A stretch of DNA of 64,000 bases from an uncultured Draconibacterium sp. (GTDB lineage Bacteria; Bacteroidota; Bacteroidia; Bacteroidales; Prolixibacteraceae): the NCBI RefSeq assembly GCF_963676815.1, contig NZ_OY781365.1, positions 1,116,001 through 1,180,000 of the forward strand, given 5' to 3'. The notes below the pieces were generated by a model. It did no database searches. It saw nothing but the letters and a program-made list of their open reading frames with translations, and was not told the origin of the DNA. Shown here in pieces: positions 15,838 to 31,000 of the stretch (the stretch's first letter is position 1; each line of letters begins with the position of its first letter). The position numbers and the translations under genes were made by a program.

Positions 15838-16092
15838 GTCTTCACAACTGCAAAATCAGCATTTTACTGACAAGCACTAAGCTTTTTGGAAGCGCGAATA
15901 AAGCGTTCTAAACCCTCAAAATAAGTATTGGCTTACAATTGACATAATAAGGATATACATAATTTTATCACAATTTATTTACAAGCCACAAAAAGCGAGC
16001 AATGGGAAGATTACGCTAATGATATTGCTATTGCTTTGAAAAAGAATTTTAGAACCACTATTAAAAGAGACAGCGGTCTCACACTTCGCAGT
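15838..16092 (+). promoter_or_regulatory. Leader region of the giant surface-protein gene, with candidate promoter
   Basis: TTG at 15939-15941, 18 bases, then TAATTTTA at 15960-15967 (seven of eight to TAnnTTTG) is the best promoter candidate. It would leave an untranslated leader of about 120 bases before the ATG at 16093. A TTG codon at 16036 is in frame and could extend the protein by 19 residues. Confidence 0.45.
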
Positions 16093-19000
16093 ATGGATAA
16101 TACAAAACCTAACAAATCCAGCATTAACCCCCTGGATAAAAATCTTGATTTGTCATCAAGTTCACGAATCACCAAAAAGAATATTCATTTTTGGGTTTAT
16201 CTCTTCACTTTAGTAATATGCACATCGTTTGCAATTAAAACGAATGCACAATCTTTCCTTACAGAAGATGGTGCAACATCAATTTGTGAAGGAGATAGTA
16301 CCACAATTCAGGTAATAATTAATGCCAGTGTTGGACCTTATACCGTTCAATATTCCGACGGTAGTACAACCTACACGGTAAATAATTATACCAGTGTTGG
16401 CGACCCCGAAGATGCCAACTATGGTGGCGCTCCAATTTCAGTTACTCCAACTGCAACAACAGAATATTCGCTGGTTGCGGTTTATGATACCTATTCTACA
16501 TCGTTACCCATTGATGCAACACAAAAAGTTTCCATCACCGTAAATCCATTGCCAACTAATATTACCGGAAGTATTGATATTTCCTCTCCGGTATGCGCGG
16601 GTTCATCATTCCAAATTTCGGCAACAGCAACAAATGGAAGTACCTACGAACTATACAATGCAAGCAATACGGTTAAAATTGCCAACCTGCCCTATACAAC
16701 TTCCGTAAGCAGCACAACCGATTATACTATTCGGGCAATCAGCAGTTTTGGTTGTACCTCATCGGCTTCTTACACTGTTACCGTTGAAAGTACACCTCCA
16801 ACTATTTCTTGTCCGGGTGATCAAGAGGTAAATCCTGCCCCGGGAGAATGTACAGTAGCTTTGGCAGATTATACGGGGAGTGTAACAGTTAACGACAATT
16901 GTTCGAGCGAAGCGAACATTACACTTTCACAAAGTCCGGAAGCGGGAAGCCCGCTGGTTGGCCATGGCGATTCGCAAACAGTTACAATAACCGCCACCGA
17001 CGAAGCAGGAAATTCAAACTCATGCAACTTTACGGTTACCCTTATTGATACAGAGGATCCTTTAATTACAAATCTACCTGCAAATATTACCGAGAACTCA
17101 GACGAGGGAGATTGCGGGGCAGTTGTGAACTGGATTGAACCCGGTGTCTCCGATAATTGTCCGGGATCAGCTATCGCCCAAACTTCAGGTCTGGCAAACG
17201 GATCAACTTTCCCAATTGGTACCACAACTGTAGTTTACACGGCAAGCGATGCTGCCGGAAACACAACACTTGACAGTTTTACTGTTGAAATAAGTGATAA
17301 TGAATTCCCAACTATCACACACCCCGCAAATATGTCAGTCAATACTGATACTGACAATTGCAACGCCGTGGTTACATTTACCGAGCCTACTGCTTCCGAT
17401 AATTGTGCGGGCACAACTTTAGTTCAAACTGCCGGACTGGCAAGTGGTTCTGTTTTCCCAAAAGGTGTTACAACAAATACCTATAAAGCTACTGATGCCT
17501 CGGGCAACGAAACAATTAAAAGTTTTACGATTACGGTTACTGATAACCAGGAACCGGATATTGCTTCGTGTCCAACAAATATTAATCAGGATAACGATTT
17601 AGATGACTGCGGAGCTGTTGTTACCTGGACTGAACCAACTGCTACCGACAATTGCGATGGAGCACTGGCTGGTTATTCTTCGCGCTCGCACGCCCCGGGA
17701 AGTCGTTTTGATGTTGGAACAACAACAGTTACCTATGAATTTACTGACGTAGCAGGAAATACTGCAAGCTGTTCATTTGATGTAACAATTTCAGATACTC
17801 AGTATCCGGAAATTTCGTGTCCGGAAGCTATCGTAACCAATGCCGATGCAGGACAAAACTATGCAACAGTAAACTATACTGCCCCAACCGGGACAGATAA
17901 TTGCACGGGTGCAACAACAGTGCAAACTGCAGGATTGGCTAGTGGCTCTCAGTTTCCGGCAGGAACAACCACCAACACGTTTGAAGTTACCGATGCTTCG
18001 GGCAACAAAACCAGTTGCAGCTTTACAGTAACCGTGAGCGATGGTGAAGCTCCGGTAATTTCAAATTGCCCCGGTGATATTTCGCAAAGCAACGACCTAT
18101 CAGAATGTGGCGCTGTAGTTACCTGGACTGAACCAACTGTTACCGATAATGCAACGCCTCTGCAAGACTTAATAATCAGCAAATCGCATTCTTCGGGCGA
18201 TTTTTTCCCGGTTGGAACAACAACAGTATATTACACTGCCACCGACGAAAATGACAACGTAAGCGATACCTGTTCGTTTACCATTACCATTACCGATACC
18301 GAAAAACCAGCAGTAAGCGGATGTCCTGAAAGCATTACAAGAACAAGCAATGCAGGTCTTTGCACGGCCACCGTTTCGTGGACCGAACCAACTGCCACCG
18401 ACAACTGCACCGCAGCCGGATCACTGGTTCGTCGACGTTCGCATTCACCTGGAGACACTTTTCAATCGGGTACAACAAAAGTATGGTATGTTTTTGAAGA
18501 TGTTGCTGGTAATATAAGCGACACCTGTTCTTTCAATGTTATTGTTACCGACGACCAAAAACCGGTAATTTCCAACTGCCCTGCAGATATTACAGTTAGC
18601 GCAGCGTCGGATACCTGCGGCACAACCGTAAGCTGGACAGAACCTACGGCAAGTGATAACTGCACGGGAAATATTAGCTGGACAAAATCGGCACAGCCGG
18701 GAGATTTTTTCCCAACAGGATCGACAACAGTAACTTATGTTGCAATTGACGAATCGGGTAATGAAAGTAATATTTGTGCGTTTACTGTTACCGTAACCGA
18801 CAATATTAATCCGGTAGCATCTTGCAAACCATTTACCGCATACATCGGAACATCGGGATTGGCTACTATTTCTGCCTCCGACATCAACGATGCTTCATCT
18901 GATAATTGTACCGATGCACAGGATCTTATCCTCTCAATTGACAAAACAAACTTTAGTTGTTCAGATATTGGAGATGCCGCAGTTACCTTAACGGTAAAAG

Positions 19001-22000
19001 ATGCATCGGGAAATAAAAGTACCTGTATTGCTACAGTTACCATTGCCGATACAATAAATCCAACCATTACTGCAACATCGGGCACAGTAAGCAAAACGGT
19101 GAATACTACCAGCGAACAATGTTATTATGAAATAAATGGTTCAGAATTTGATCCGATAGTAACCGATAACTGTTCGGGAGCCATTACAATTAATTACACC
19201 GTAAGCGGTGCCACCGATTTAACGGGTTCCGGCTCGTTGGCCGATGCACAATTAAACAGTGGGGCAAACCTTATTTCATGGTCGGCTACCGATGCCAATG
19301 GTAACACCACTACTACCCCATTATCGTTTACCATTACCGTTGCAGATAGCGATGCTCCTGAAATCTCTTCGATTTCGAACCAAACCCGTGCAACCAACAC
19401 AGGTTGTACTTACACAACTGTAGGCTCTGAGTTTGACATTACCGCAACCGACAATTGCGGAAACGTAACATTGAGCTACAAAATAAACGATGGAAATAGT
19501 GTTGTAAGTTCAACATTAGACGGCGTTCAGTTTAACACCGGAATAAACCGCGTTGTTTGGACTGCCACCGACGGTGTTAATACCAGCACGCGCTCATTCA
19601 GAGTGACGGTGAATGATGAAACTGCACCTACGATTACCTCGATGGAAGACATTGAGCAAAATGTTGATCCGGGAAAATGTACTTCACAGGTAACCTGGAT
19701 AGCACCTGTAGCCGACGACAATTGTGCTGTTGTTGAATACACCCAAACATCAGGCCCGTTAAGCGGGAGTGATTTCTCGGTTGGAACCACAACGATAACC
19801 TACAAAGCTACCGATGCAGCAGGATTGTATACAACCGAAAGTTTTACAATTACTGTTTATGATAGCATTGCACCGGAAATTATATGCCCGGAAGGAAGTA
19901 CTGCTGCAGCACCTTTTGAGAGAGACGCTGAAGCGGGTGTATGTTTTTACACAGTAGATACAACAGAGTTTGATCCTGTTGTAACCGACGGATGTTCTGA
20001 GAATCTTATCATCAGTAATAGTTTTGATGGATCATCAACACTTGCCGGAAAACAACTGCCAGCCGGAAACGACACCATTATCTGGACTGCCACCGACGGT
20101 ATTAATACCTCGACTTGTACCATTTATGTTCGTATTAACGATACCCAAGATCCAACTTTCGATCAACCAACCGGTGTCGACAGTTCTTTTACATACCAAC
20201 GTAACACCGATCCCGGTAAATGTTACTACACTGTTCCCGGAATTCAGTTCGATTTATCGAATATTAACGACAACTGTAACACCGAAACACCAACTTATAC
20301 CATCACTCAAAATGGTTCAACGGTGTTCACCGGTTCCAATTCTCTGGCCGGATTACAATTGCCAAAAACAGTTGATTATCCATATTCAGTAGTTTGGACT
20401 CTGGTAGATGTTAACGGGAATACAGTTGTTTCCGACCCCTTTACAATTACCGTAAACGATAACCAGGCACCAAGTTTTACGTGCTATGGAAACGAAACAC
20501 GAACAATTGCCGATAATGAATGTACCTACACTGTTATTGGTGACGAGTTTGATCCGATAGACTTAAGCGATAATTGCGATGCTACCCAAGATTTATCAAT
20601 TTCGTATACTATCGACGGAGTTGCCGGTGCAGGAGAAACCCTTGCAGGAACCGAATTTGTTGGAGGTACTTATTCAATTGTATGGAAAATTGAAGATACC
20701 AGTGGAAATATCGACAGCTGTACATTTAAAATTACGGTTAAAGATTTAACCCTGCCAACCATTTCAACCATAGGCGACAAAACTTTTGACGCCCCATCAG
20801 ATTTATGCCATTACACCGGGCAATCGGCTGATGGTTTAGACCCGCTTGTAACAGATAATTGTCCCTCAATTACCTTGGTGAACAACCAAAACGGAGGTTC
20901 ATCATTGGTTGGTTTTGATTTCCCTGTAGGAATTACGGTTGTAATTTGGACAGCCACCGATGCCTCGGGCAACTCAACAACAATGCAATATAATGTTACA
21001 GTTAACGACATTACGGCTCCGGAATACAATATTGAAACTTTATATACCCGATATACTCCGGCAAATAGTTGTTACTATATGTCGACCACCGGAGAATTCG
21101 ATCCACAAAATATTTCCGACAACTGTACTTCTGAACATTTCAACATTAACAACGACCTGAACAACTACAAGTCGCTCGACTATGTGCAATTTCCGATTGG
21201 AACAACCGAATTAACCTGGAGCGTAAAAGATAATTACGGAAATGATCAGCCCACAACCATACAAGTTCAGGTTATCGATAATGTTGATCCGGTTATCTCA
21301 TGTCCGGGTTCTGATTATGTACGATCGGTAGATGACGGGAAATCGTATTACACGCTTGGCTACAACGAATTTAAACCGGTTGCAACTGATAATTGCAGCC
21401 TGACATCGTATACCAACAGCATTAACGGAACAGGTATTTTACCTGCAACACTTGAAGCCGGCACCTATAATATTGTATGGACAGCTATCGACGCATCAGG
21501 AAATCAAACAACCTGTACAGTAAATATTGAAATTGTTACTGATGTTTATCCGGCAATAAGTTGTGTGGGCGATCAATCAAAAAACAACGATCCGGGCCAA
21601 TGTTACTACACCGTTTCAGGAACTGAATTTGATGCCACATCATCATCCCTTGGAGCAACCCTCGTAAACGACTACAATGGTAGTTCAACACTGGCAGGCG
21701 AAACATTCCCTGTTGGAATAACACTGGTAACATGGACAGCCTCGCGCGAACTTGACGGACACAACTACCAAAACTCGTGTAGTTATTATGTTTTTGTTGA
21801 TGACAACGAGGATCCGGTTATTACACCTCCTGCCGATATTACTGTAAACACCAACAGCCAATGTTATGCTACAGGCGTTACTCTTGGCACTCCAACAACC
21901 GATGACAATTGTGGTGTTTTAACATATTGGAACAACAATTACACAACTTCTTTCCACCTGGGAACAACAACAATTACCTGGGGAATTGAAGATATTCATG

Positions 22001-25000
22001 GCAACGTTAGCTATGCCACACAAACAGTTACAGTTCTTGACGACGATGCCCCATGGTTCGATTGCCCGGGTAATTTATGTCGTCAGGCCGATGACGGACA
22101 AACTTATTACACTGTTTACGATCACGAATTTGATCCTTACGGAACCTGGGATTGCTCAGGTCCTGTAACAATAACACATGATCTCCCCGGAGCATCGTCA
22201 ACGTCTACCTTAGCAGGAGAACAAATCCCCGTTGGGTCGAATACAATTACATGGACAATTACCGATAATGCAGGAAATAGTGCGGAATGTATAGTTACCA
22301 TTGATGTTTATGACAACAATCCACCGCCGGTAACCTGCCGCGGAAATGCAACTCGTTCTACAAACCCCGACTCGTGTACCTACAAAGTAGTAGGCGACGA
22401 ATTTAATGTAAGTTCAACACAATCGTCTCCGGCACCTGTTTTAACTTATTCTCTTTCCGGGGCAACAAGCGGAACGGGATCAAGCCTGGAAGATGTTTTA
22501 CTGAACAGAGGAACGACTACCGTAACCTGGACTGCAACCGATGGTTCAGATGTTAATACCTGTTGTGTTTTTGATGTGTTTGTGCACGATAATCAGGATC
22601 CGGAAATTACCTGGCCCGATGATATTGTTGCCAATGTTGGAGAAGGAGCATGCTCGGTTACAATTACCGATCTGGGAACACCTGTTGCCACCGATAACTG
22701 TTCTGCTCCGCAAGATATCACTTACACGCATTATCCGAGTTCAACCAGCTACGATGTAGGTACACACCACATTTATTACACAGCATACGACGAAGCCGGA
22801 AACCAGGTAACCCACACTCAAACAGTAACTGTTGTCGACACTATTTCTCCGGTAATAAATTGTTTAGAAGAAACATATTACCGCGAATACGACAATAAAC
22901 AAGTATACTACTATACTGTAAGTGGCAGCGAATTTACTCCAAGCGTAAGCGAAAACTGCACACTAAGTTCATATGTGAATAATGTAAACGGCAGCCGTTA
23001 TCTGAATGGTTATCATTTAGCACTGGGCAATTACCAAATCCTTTGGACAGCTACCGACCAAAGTTCAAATACCGACACCTGCACCGTAAATGTTGTGGTA
23101 GTTGAAACTTTTGTGCCCGAAATTTCGTGCCCATATATTTACACCTCATACCCTACAACCGATGGTTGTTCTTATGTAATTCCTGACGCTACTTTAAATG
23201 CACAATTTACTTCTGACACAGAGATAGCAGGACGAACACTAACACACGATATTCAAACCAGCGATCCGAATACAATACCTTATGCACCTGACGCCAACAC
23301 CTTGGAAGGAGCATATCTTCCGAAAGGAACAACCACAGTAACCTGGACCGCCAGCCAAACCATTGGAGGCACAGAATATACCAACACCTGTTCCTCTGAC
23401 ATTACTGTTTTTGATAATGTTGATCCGGTAATTACACCGGTTGCAACTGATACTGTATTTATTAATCCGGGAACCTGTTATGCAGCTCTTTCACTTGATA
23501 TTCCTCCGGTTTCCGACAACTGTACCGACTCGTTAAACCTGTCCATAACCAACAATGCAAACGATACATTTTTACTGGGCAACAACAATATTGTTTGGGA
23601 AGTTAGCGATGAAAGTGGCAACACAAGCTGGTACACACAAAAATTACATGTTCTTGATAATGAAGGACCGATAATTGCAAATTGTCCTGACACCACATTA
23701 TACGCAACCGCAACCGGAATAAATTGCGAAGCACTGGTTTCGTGGCCTGCCATTATTGCCACCGATGCATGTAGCGGAGTAAAAAGTGTTACATCAACTC
23801 ATTCTCCCGGATCGTGGTTTGCAATCGGCACAACCGAAGTTACGGTTACTGCCACCGACAATAACGATAATGTTACCATTTGCACATTTAATGTTGAAGT
23901 GACCGATACGCTTCCAACCATTGAATGTACGGGCGACTTAACGCGCATTTGTAATGCAAACACCTGTTCGTATAAAGTTTTAGGTAACGAGCTCGATCCG
24001 CTCGACTACGACGATAATTGTTCGGTTGACTCGCTAATATGGAGTTTTACCGATGCAGAAACCGGCTTACTCAGAACCGGAGAAAATACCTTGTCGGGAG
24101 TTATAATTCCACGCGGAGACGACCCCGGGCAAACAGTAATTACCTGGAGAGTTGTTGATGCAAACGGTAACTCGTCGGAATGTTCATTTACATTAACGCT
24201 GAACGATGAAGAAGCACCAATAATTGTGGTTCCGGGTAACCAGGTACGTGCAACTGATTTTCATAAAAACTACTACACCATTCAAGGTGATGAGTTTGAT
24301 GATGTAACGGCCACCGACAACTGCGGAATTGTAATAAAACTTGAAAACGAATATCAGGTAGACGGTCTTGATGGAATACAATTAGATTTAGGTGAGAACC
24401 AAATTTACTGGTATGCCGAGGATGACCACGGAAACAGAAGTGAAGAAATTTTCACCGTTATAGTAACTGACGAAGAAGCTCCGGCATTGTTAAGTGCAGA
24501 AGCTAACACAACCGACAGTACCGAATCGGGTTGTATAGCGGTGGTGAACTACACCCCTCCTACTTTTATCGATTATGCTACCGATGGCCAGTCGTCGTTA
24601 ACCATTACAGTAAGTCCAGACTGGGCAATTCCGGGTGCATCGTTCCCGGTTGGAGTTACCGAAGTAACCTACTCGGCAACCGACTCGTTTGGCAACTCAT
24701 TACCTTACAGTTTTGATGTAACTGTTATTGATGATCTTGACCCGATTTTAATTTGTCCTGACAGCCTAACCTATACACGTGAAGCCGACGATGGCGAATC
24801 GTTTTACACCATGGCCGGAACTGATTTCGACCCACTTGGTTACAGCGATAATTGCGAAGCCAGCTTAAGCAACAGTTACAATAACGACTCAACCCTGGCC
24901 GGCGAAACATTCCCGGTTGGGACAACTACTGTAGATTGGATTGTTGAGGATAATTCAGGAAATACCGATACTTGCACAATTGATATTATTGTTGAAGACC

Positions 25001-28000
25001 ATCAGATACCGGTCATTCAATATTGCCCTGACGCGTTTGTTGAACAAGATGCAGACCGGGGCGAATGTTCGTTCCTGGTAATGGGTGCTGATTACGATCC
25101 GTTTGGATTCTCGGATAACCACGGATTGTCAAAACTTACCTATCAGCTTGATACACTACCAGAAGTTGGTGCCGACTTAAATACCAGTTTAGCCGGCGAA
25201 CAAATTCCTGTGGGTACTACTGAAAACCCAACCACAACAGTAACCTGGCGCGTTTATGATTTAAGTGGAAATGCCAGTGTTATCTGCCAAACTGAATTCA
25301 CTATTTCAGATACCGAATCTCCAGAAGTAAGCACGGTTACCAACAAAGTAAGGTCGACTGATACCGGAGAATCATTTTACACCATTTTGGAGGCCGATGA
25401 CTGGGATCCGATCGTTTATGAAAATTGTACCCTGGAAAAAATCACCTACTCCATTGACGCACTTGATACCGTTGGAACTGACACCTCAACAACAATTGCG
25501 GGTGCAACACTTGAAGTAGGTCCTCACGAAATTGTGTGGACAGCAACAGATATTTATGGTAACACCGGATCGGGAAGTTTCCTTGTTACCATTATTGATG
25601 AAGAAGCGCCGGATATGACCTGTAACGACCTAACAGTATATTTGGATAACACTGGTGCCTATTCTCTCATTCAACAGGACATTGATAGTATTGCATCCGG
25701 CACATCCGATCCGGGTGGAATTGCAAGCATTGAGGTTTCGCCGTCGTCGTACAATTGTACCGATGTTGGAGAAAATACGGTTACACTAACCGCCACCGAT
25801 AATTACGGAAATATTGGAACTTGTAATGCAACAGTAACTGTTACCGATACTGTTGCTCCGGTAGCAAACTGCAAAGATATAACGCTGCAACTCGATGTGC
25901 TGGGAGAAGCCTCTCTTTTAGCTTCGCAAATAAACAACAACTCAAGCGACGCATGCGGAATACAGAGTGTTGTGGCCGATATTACCTCGTTTGATTGTAG
26001 CAACATTGGAGCCAATACTGTTACATTAACTGTTACCGATGTTAACGGAAATGTTTCAAGTTGCAGTTCTACTGTAACAATCGAAGATAATATTACTCCG
26101 TCGGCAGTATGTAATCCAATAACGGTTTACCTCGACAGCGCCGGTACTTACAGCCTTTCGTCAACCGATATCGACAATATTGCAGCAGGTTCAACCGACA
26201 ATTGCGACTTAATAAAAACGGTTACTCCCGATGATTACTCGTGTTTAACTATTGGCGAAAATACCGTTACATTGCGCGTAACAGATGCCGATAACAATTT
26301 CGACGAATGCACCACCAGTGTAACCGTTGCTGACACCATTGCACCGGTAGTTGTTTGCCAGGATATTACTGTTGCTCTTGACGCATCAGGAAATGCAACC
26401 ATAACACCCGAGCAGGTAGATAACGGTTCGGCCGATGCATGTAACGTTACTCTTTCGCTCGACTCAACAACTTTTGATTGTTCTGAAATTGGAGCAAACA
26501 CTGTAGTACTGACAGCCACCGACGATAACGGAAACAGTTCATCGTGCTCGGCAACAGTAACGATTACCGACGAAGAAAAGCCAATTGCCGTTTGTAACGA
26601 TACTACTTTGTATCTCGACAACTTTGGAAATGTTTCGGTAACAGCTGCCGGAATCGATAACGGCTCATACGATATTTGCGGAAACGTTTCGCTTAGTATC
26701 GACAACAGTGCGTTTACTTGTGCCAATGTTGGTACAAATACAGTAATTCTAACTGTTGAAGACGAATATAATAACACCGAAACCTGTAGTGCAACAGTTA
26801 CCGTTCGGGATACTGTTTCGCCGGTTGCCAGTTGTAAAGACACAACCATTTATTTAGATGCCACAGGAAACGCAACAATAACAGCTGCTGGTATCGACAA
26901 CAATTCGAGCGACAACTGTGCTATTGATAACATCAGCGCTTCGGTAACAACATTTACTTGTGCCGATACGGGAATAAATGTGGTAACATTAACCGTTACC
27001 GATGTGAATGGAAATGCATCAAGCTGCCAGTCGAATGTAACGGTTCGCGATACTATTTCACCAATTGTTGCCTGCCAGGATATTAATGTCTACTTAGATG
27101 CAGCAGGCGCTGCAACAATTACCGGAAGTGATATTGATAACGGTAGTACAGATAATTGTTCATCGCTGGAATTCTCACTTGACAAATCGTCATTCGACTG
27201 CACCGATGTTGGCGCAAATACAATTACGCTAACAGCCACCGATGGTTTGGGAAATACCAGCGAATGCACTTCTGAAGTTACTATTATCGACACTGTTTCG
27301 CCCGAGGCCATTTGTAAGGCAATTACCATTCAACTCGATAGCGATGGAAATGCAAGTATTGTTGCCGACGACATTAACAATAACTCGTCTGACGCATGTG
27401 GAATTGCAAGCCTGTCGGCAAGTAAAACGGCTTTTACCTGTTCCGATTTGGGCGACAATAACGTAACATTAACCGTAACCGATAACAATACCAACCAAGC
27501 TACTTGTGTGGCCGTTGTTACCGTTGAAGATAATATTGATCCGGTTATTTCGTGTGCCGTTTCAGGAGTACAGGCAAAAACCACCGACACTGGAGAATGT
27601 ACCTACACACACCCCGATAATTCGTGGGATACAGGAGTTACTGACAACTGCGATGGCAACCCAACTTTAACTTATAGCTTAAGTGGAGATGCATCATCCG
27701 TTCTAACAGAACCAAACACAACATTAAACGGACAGGTGTTTAACAAAGGAACAACAACGGTAACATGGACAGCCATTGATGCAGAAGGAAACGAATCAAC
27801 CTGTTCATTTGATGTTACTGTTACGGATGATGAAAACCCGGTTGCCAGCTGCCAGAATTTTACAGCACAATTGCAACGCAACGGCGAGGTTGTTGTATAT
27901 CCATCCGATATCGACAATAGCTCTACCGATAACTGCGAAATTACCTCGTACTTAATATCTAAAGACAATTCAATTTTCAGCGACTCGTTAACTTACTCAT

Positions 28001-31000
28001 GCAGCGACATTGCAGATTTAACCATCTACTTAAAAGTGGCTGATGAGACAGGAAATGAAAATACCTGCTCTTCTACAATTTCGATTGTTGATGAACAAGC
28101 ACCAACGCTGGATGATCTTTCCGACCGGAACGTATTTGTAGATACTGATGTTTGTACCTACACCCATACTGACGATTTGTGGAATCCAACGGATAATTGC
28201 GATGCGAGTCCAACAATTACATACACCTTAAGCGGTGCCACAACATCTGTTACCTCTCCAAATACTACCCTCAACGGACAAGTTTTTGAAAAAGGTACAA
28301 CAACAGTAACCTGGACAGTTACAGACCACGCAACTACACCAAACGCTTCAACTGTAGTTTTCGATGTAGTTGTTGGCGACGATCAGGCACCAACGATTAG
28401 TTGTCCATCTGCAATTGAACAAGTTGTGGCGTCATCAGGAGCAACCTTTAAAACCGTTACGGGAATTACTGCTCCAACTTACGACGACAATTGTGCCGTT
28501 ACCAAATTAACCTATTCCTATTCCGGAGCAACTACTCAGGCAGCACAGGCATCGGGAATTAACGAGCTAAGTGAGGACGATTTTAATGTGGGAACAACCA
28601 CTGTTACTTACATTGCATACGATGCCGACAACAACTCAGACACCTGTAGTTTTGATATTACCATAAATGCGCAGGACGGTGCGATAATTGCGAGCAAGGC
28701 CTCAATTACAACTTCGGAAGATTTAGACTACGAAGAATTTACAGTAACACTTGGTTCGGCTCCAACCGGAACCGTAGTAATTGATGTGAGCAGCTCTGAT
28801 AGTGGAGAGGGTGAAATTACAACACCATCTAATTCGAAACTTACATTTAATTCAGGTAACTGGAATACTCCACAAACGGTACGCGTTACTGGTGTAAACG
28901 ACGATGTTGATGATGACGACATTGCCTACCAGATTAATCTGGCAATTAACCAGGCTGAAACCGACGACCTTTCAGGATACGAAAACGCAAGCACTGCTAT
29001 TGTTAGTGCCACCAACCTTGATAACGATGTTGCAGGAATTACCGTTTCTGCAGCAAGTAATACAACTGAAGCCGGTGGCGATGGAACCTTCACCGTAAAA
29101 TTGAATACCGAACCAACGGAAAATATAAGCTTTACTCTTGAAATTGATTCCGGCGATTTAACCGAAGGAGAAATAACAAGTTCAACCACTTTAACCTTCA
29201 CTCCATTAAACTGGGACCAAAACCAAACCGTAACACTTTCCGGTCTCGACGATGAGATTGACGATGGAAACATCGTTTACCAGGTTAACATTAGCAATGC
29301 AAGTTCTGCCGATCCGAAATACAACGCACAGTTTGCCACTTCTGTTTCAGCAACCAATGTTGATGACGATGCTTCTGGTTTTGTTGTTACACCAGTAAGT
29401 TTAACCACTTCAGAAGATGTTACAACCGCACAGTTTACAGTTAACTTAACCAGTAAACCTGCAACCGACACGGAGAACTTTACAGTTGTTGTTGATGTTG
29501 AAAGCAACGATTTAGGAGAAGGAACCGTTGACAAAGATTCATTGATATTTACGCATACCGATTGGAGTTCGCCACAAACGATTACCGTTACCGGAGTTGA
29601 CAATGGCATTGTTGATGGCGACATAACTTTCGCCATTGTAAACACTGTTAATACAGCCAGTACTACCGATCCGATATATGAGACTTTGAATCCGAATGAT
29701 GTTACTGTTGTGAATGCAGACAACGACACCGCAACAATAAGTATTGATGATGTTACACAAGTTGAAACCAACTCGGGTACCACAAACTTTATATTTACCA
29801 TTACCCAATCCAACATTGAAGTTGTGGACGGATATACAGTTGGTTACTATACGAGCAACAGTTCAGCCAGGGCACCATCCGATTTTACTGCGCGTGGAGG
29901 TTCGGTAAGTTTTGCCGGTACTGCAAACGAAACGCAAACCATAACCATCTCGGTTAATGGAGACGAAATGGTGGAACAAAATGAGGTTTTTACCCTTAAT
30001 CTAACTTCAGCAACTACAACCGGAGTTAACCAGGTTGTAAACATTGTTAATGCTACCGGTTACGGAACAATAAACAACGACGATGCATCTACAATTTCAA
30101 TTGCTGATGCAAGCACATCTGAAGGCGACTCGGGAACCAAAGAACTGGAATTTGTTGTAACTCTTGACATGGCAGTGGAAACTACTTCGCCAATTACAAT
30201 GGATTATTCCCTAACCGATGGCACGGCTACCGATGCTGACGGAGACTTTGATACCGAAACCGGCCAATTAAGTTTTAGTGGCCTTGAAGGCGAAACACAT
30301 TCAATTTTCGTTACAATTAACGGCGACGAAAAAGTAGAACTCGACGAAGATTTTACGGTTACATTAAGTAATATTCAGTGCAGCACTTTACCTGCAGCCA
30401 TTTTAAGTCAGATTACTTTTGCCGACAGTGTTGCCAACGGAACAATTACGAACGACGACAGCGCAATACTTTCGATAGCTGATTTTACTGCTACTGAAGG
30501 AACCGATGCGAGCAAAGATTTTGTAGTAACATTAAACTATCCGGTTCAAGGAGAATTTACGGTTGACTTTGCAACATCTGATAATAGTGCCGTTAACGGA
30601 ACAGATTACACAACAACAACACAAGTATTAACTTTTGGCGGAGCCAATACCTTAAGCCAGGCAGTTACCATCCCTATTTTGGATGGAGATATTGCAGAAG
30701 CTACGGAAACACTTTTCGGTACGATCGACAATCTTACTGATGGTTTAGCGCAAAACGTAACACTCTCGGGTGGCGGCGCTTCAATGCAAGCTACCGGAAC
30801 AATACTTGACGACGACTTTGCCACACTTGCCATCGACAGTATTGAAGTTACCGAAGGAACCGAACCGGTAATTGCTTCGTTTACCGTTACACTTTCCGGT
30901 AATATCGAAGATTCAATATCATTTAAATACCAAACACAGGATGTTAGTGCCGAGGCTGCCAGTGATTACACTGCTCTACTCGATTCGATTGTTTTCGAGT

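Noticed and set aside
16036..16092. TTG start 19 codons upstream of the giant gene's ATG
   Set aside because: An ATG follows at 16093 before the signal peptide; the TTG lies in a stretch without clear coding character. It is not excluded.
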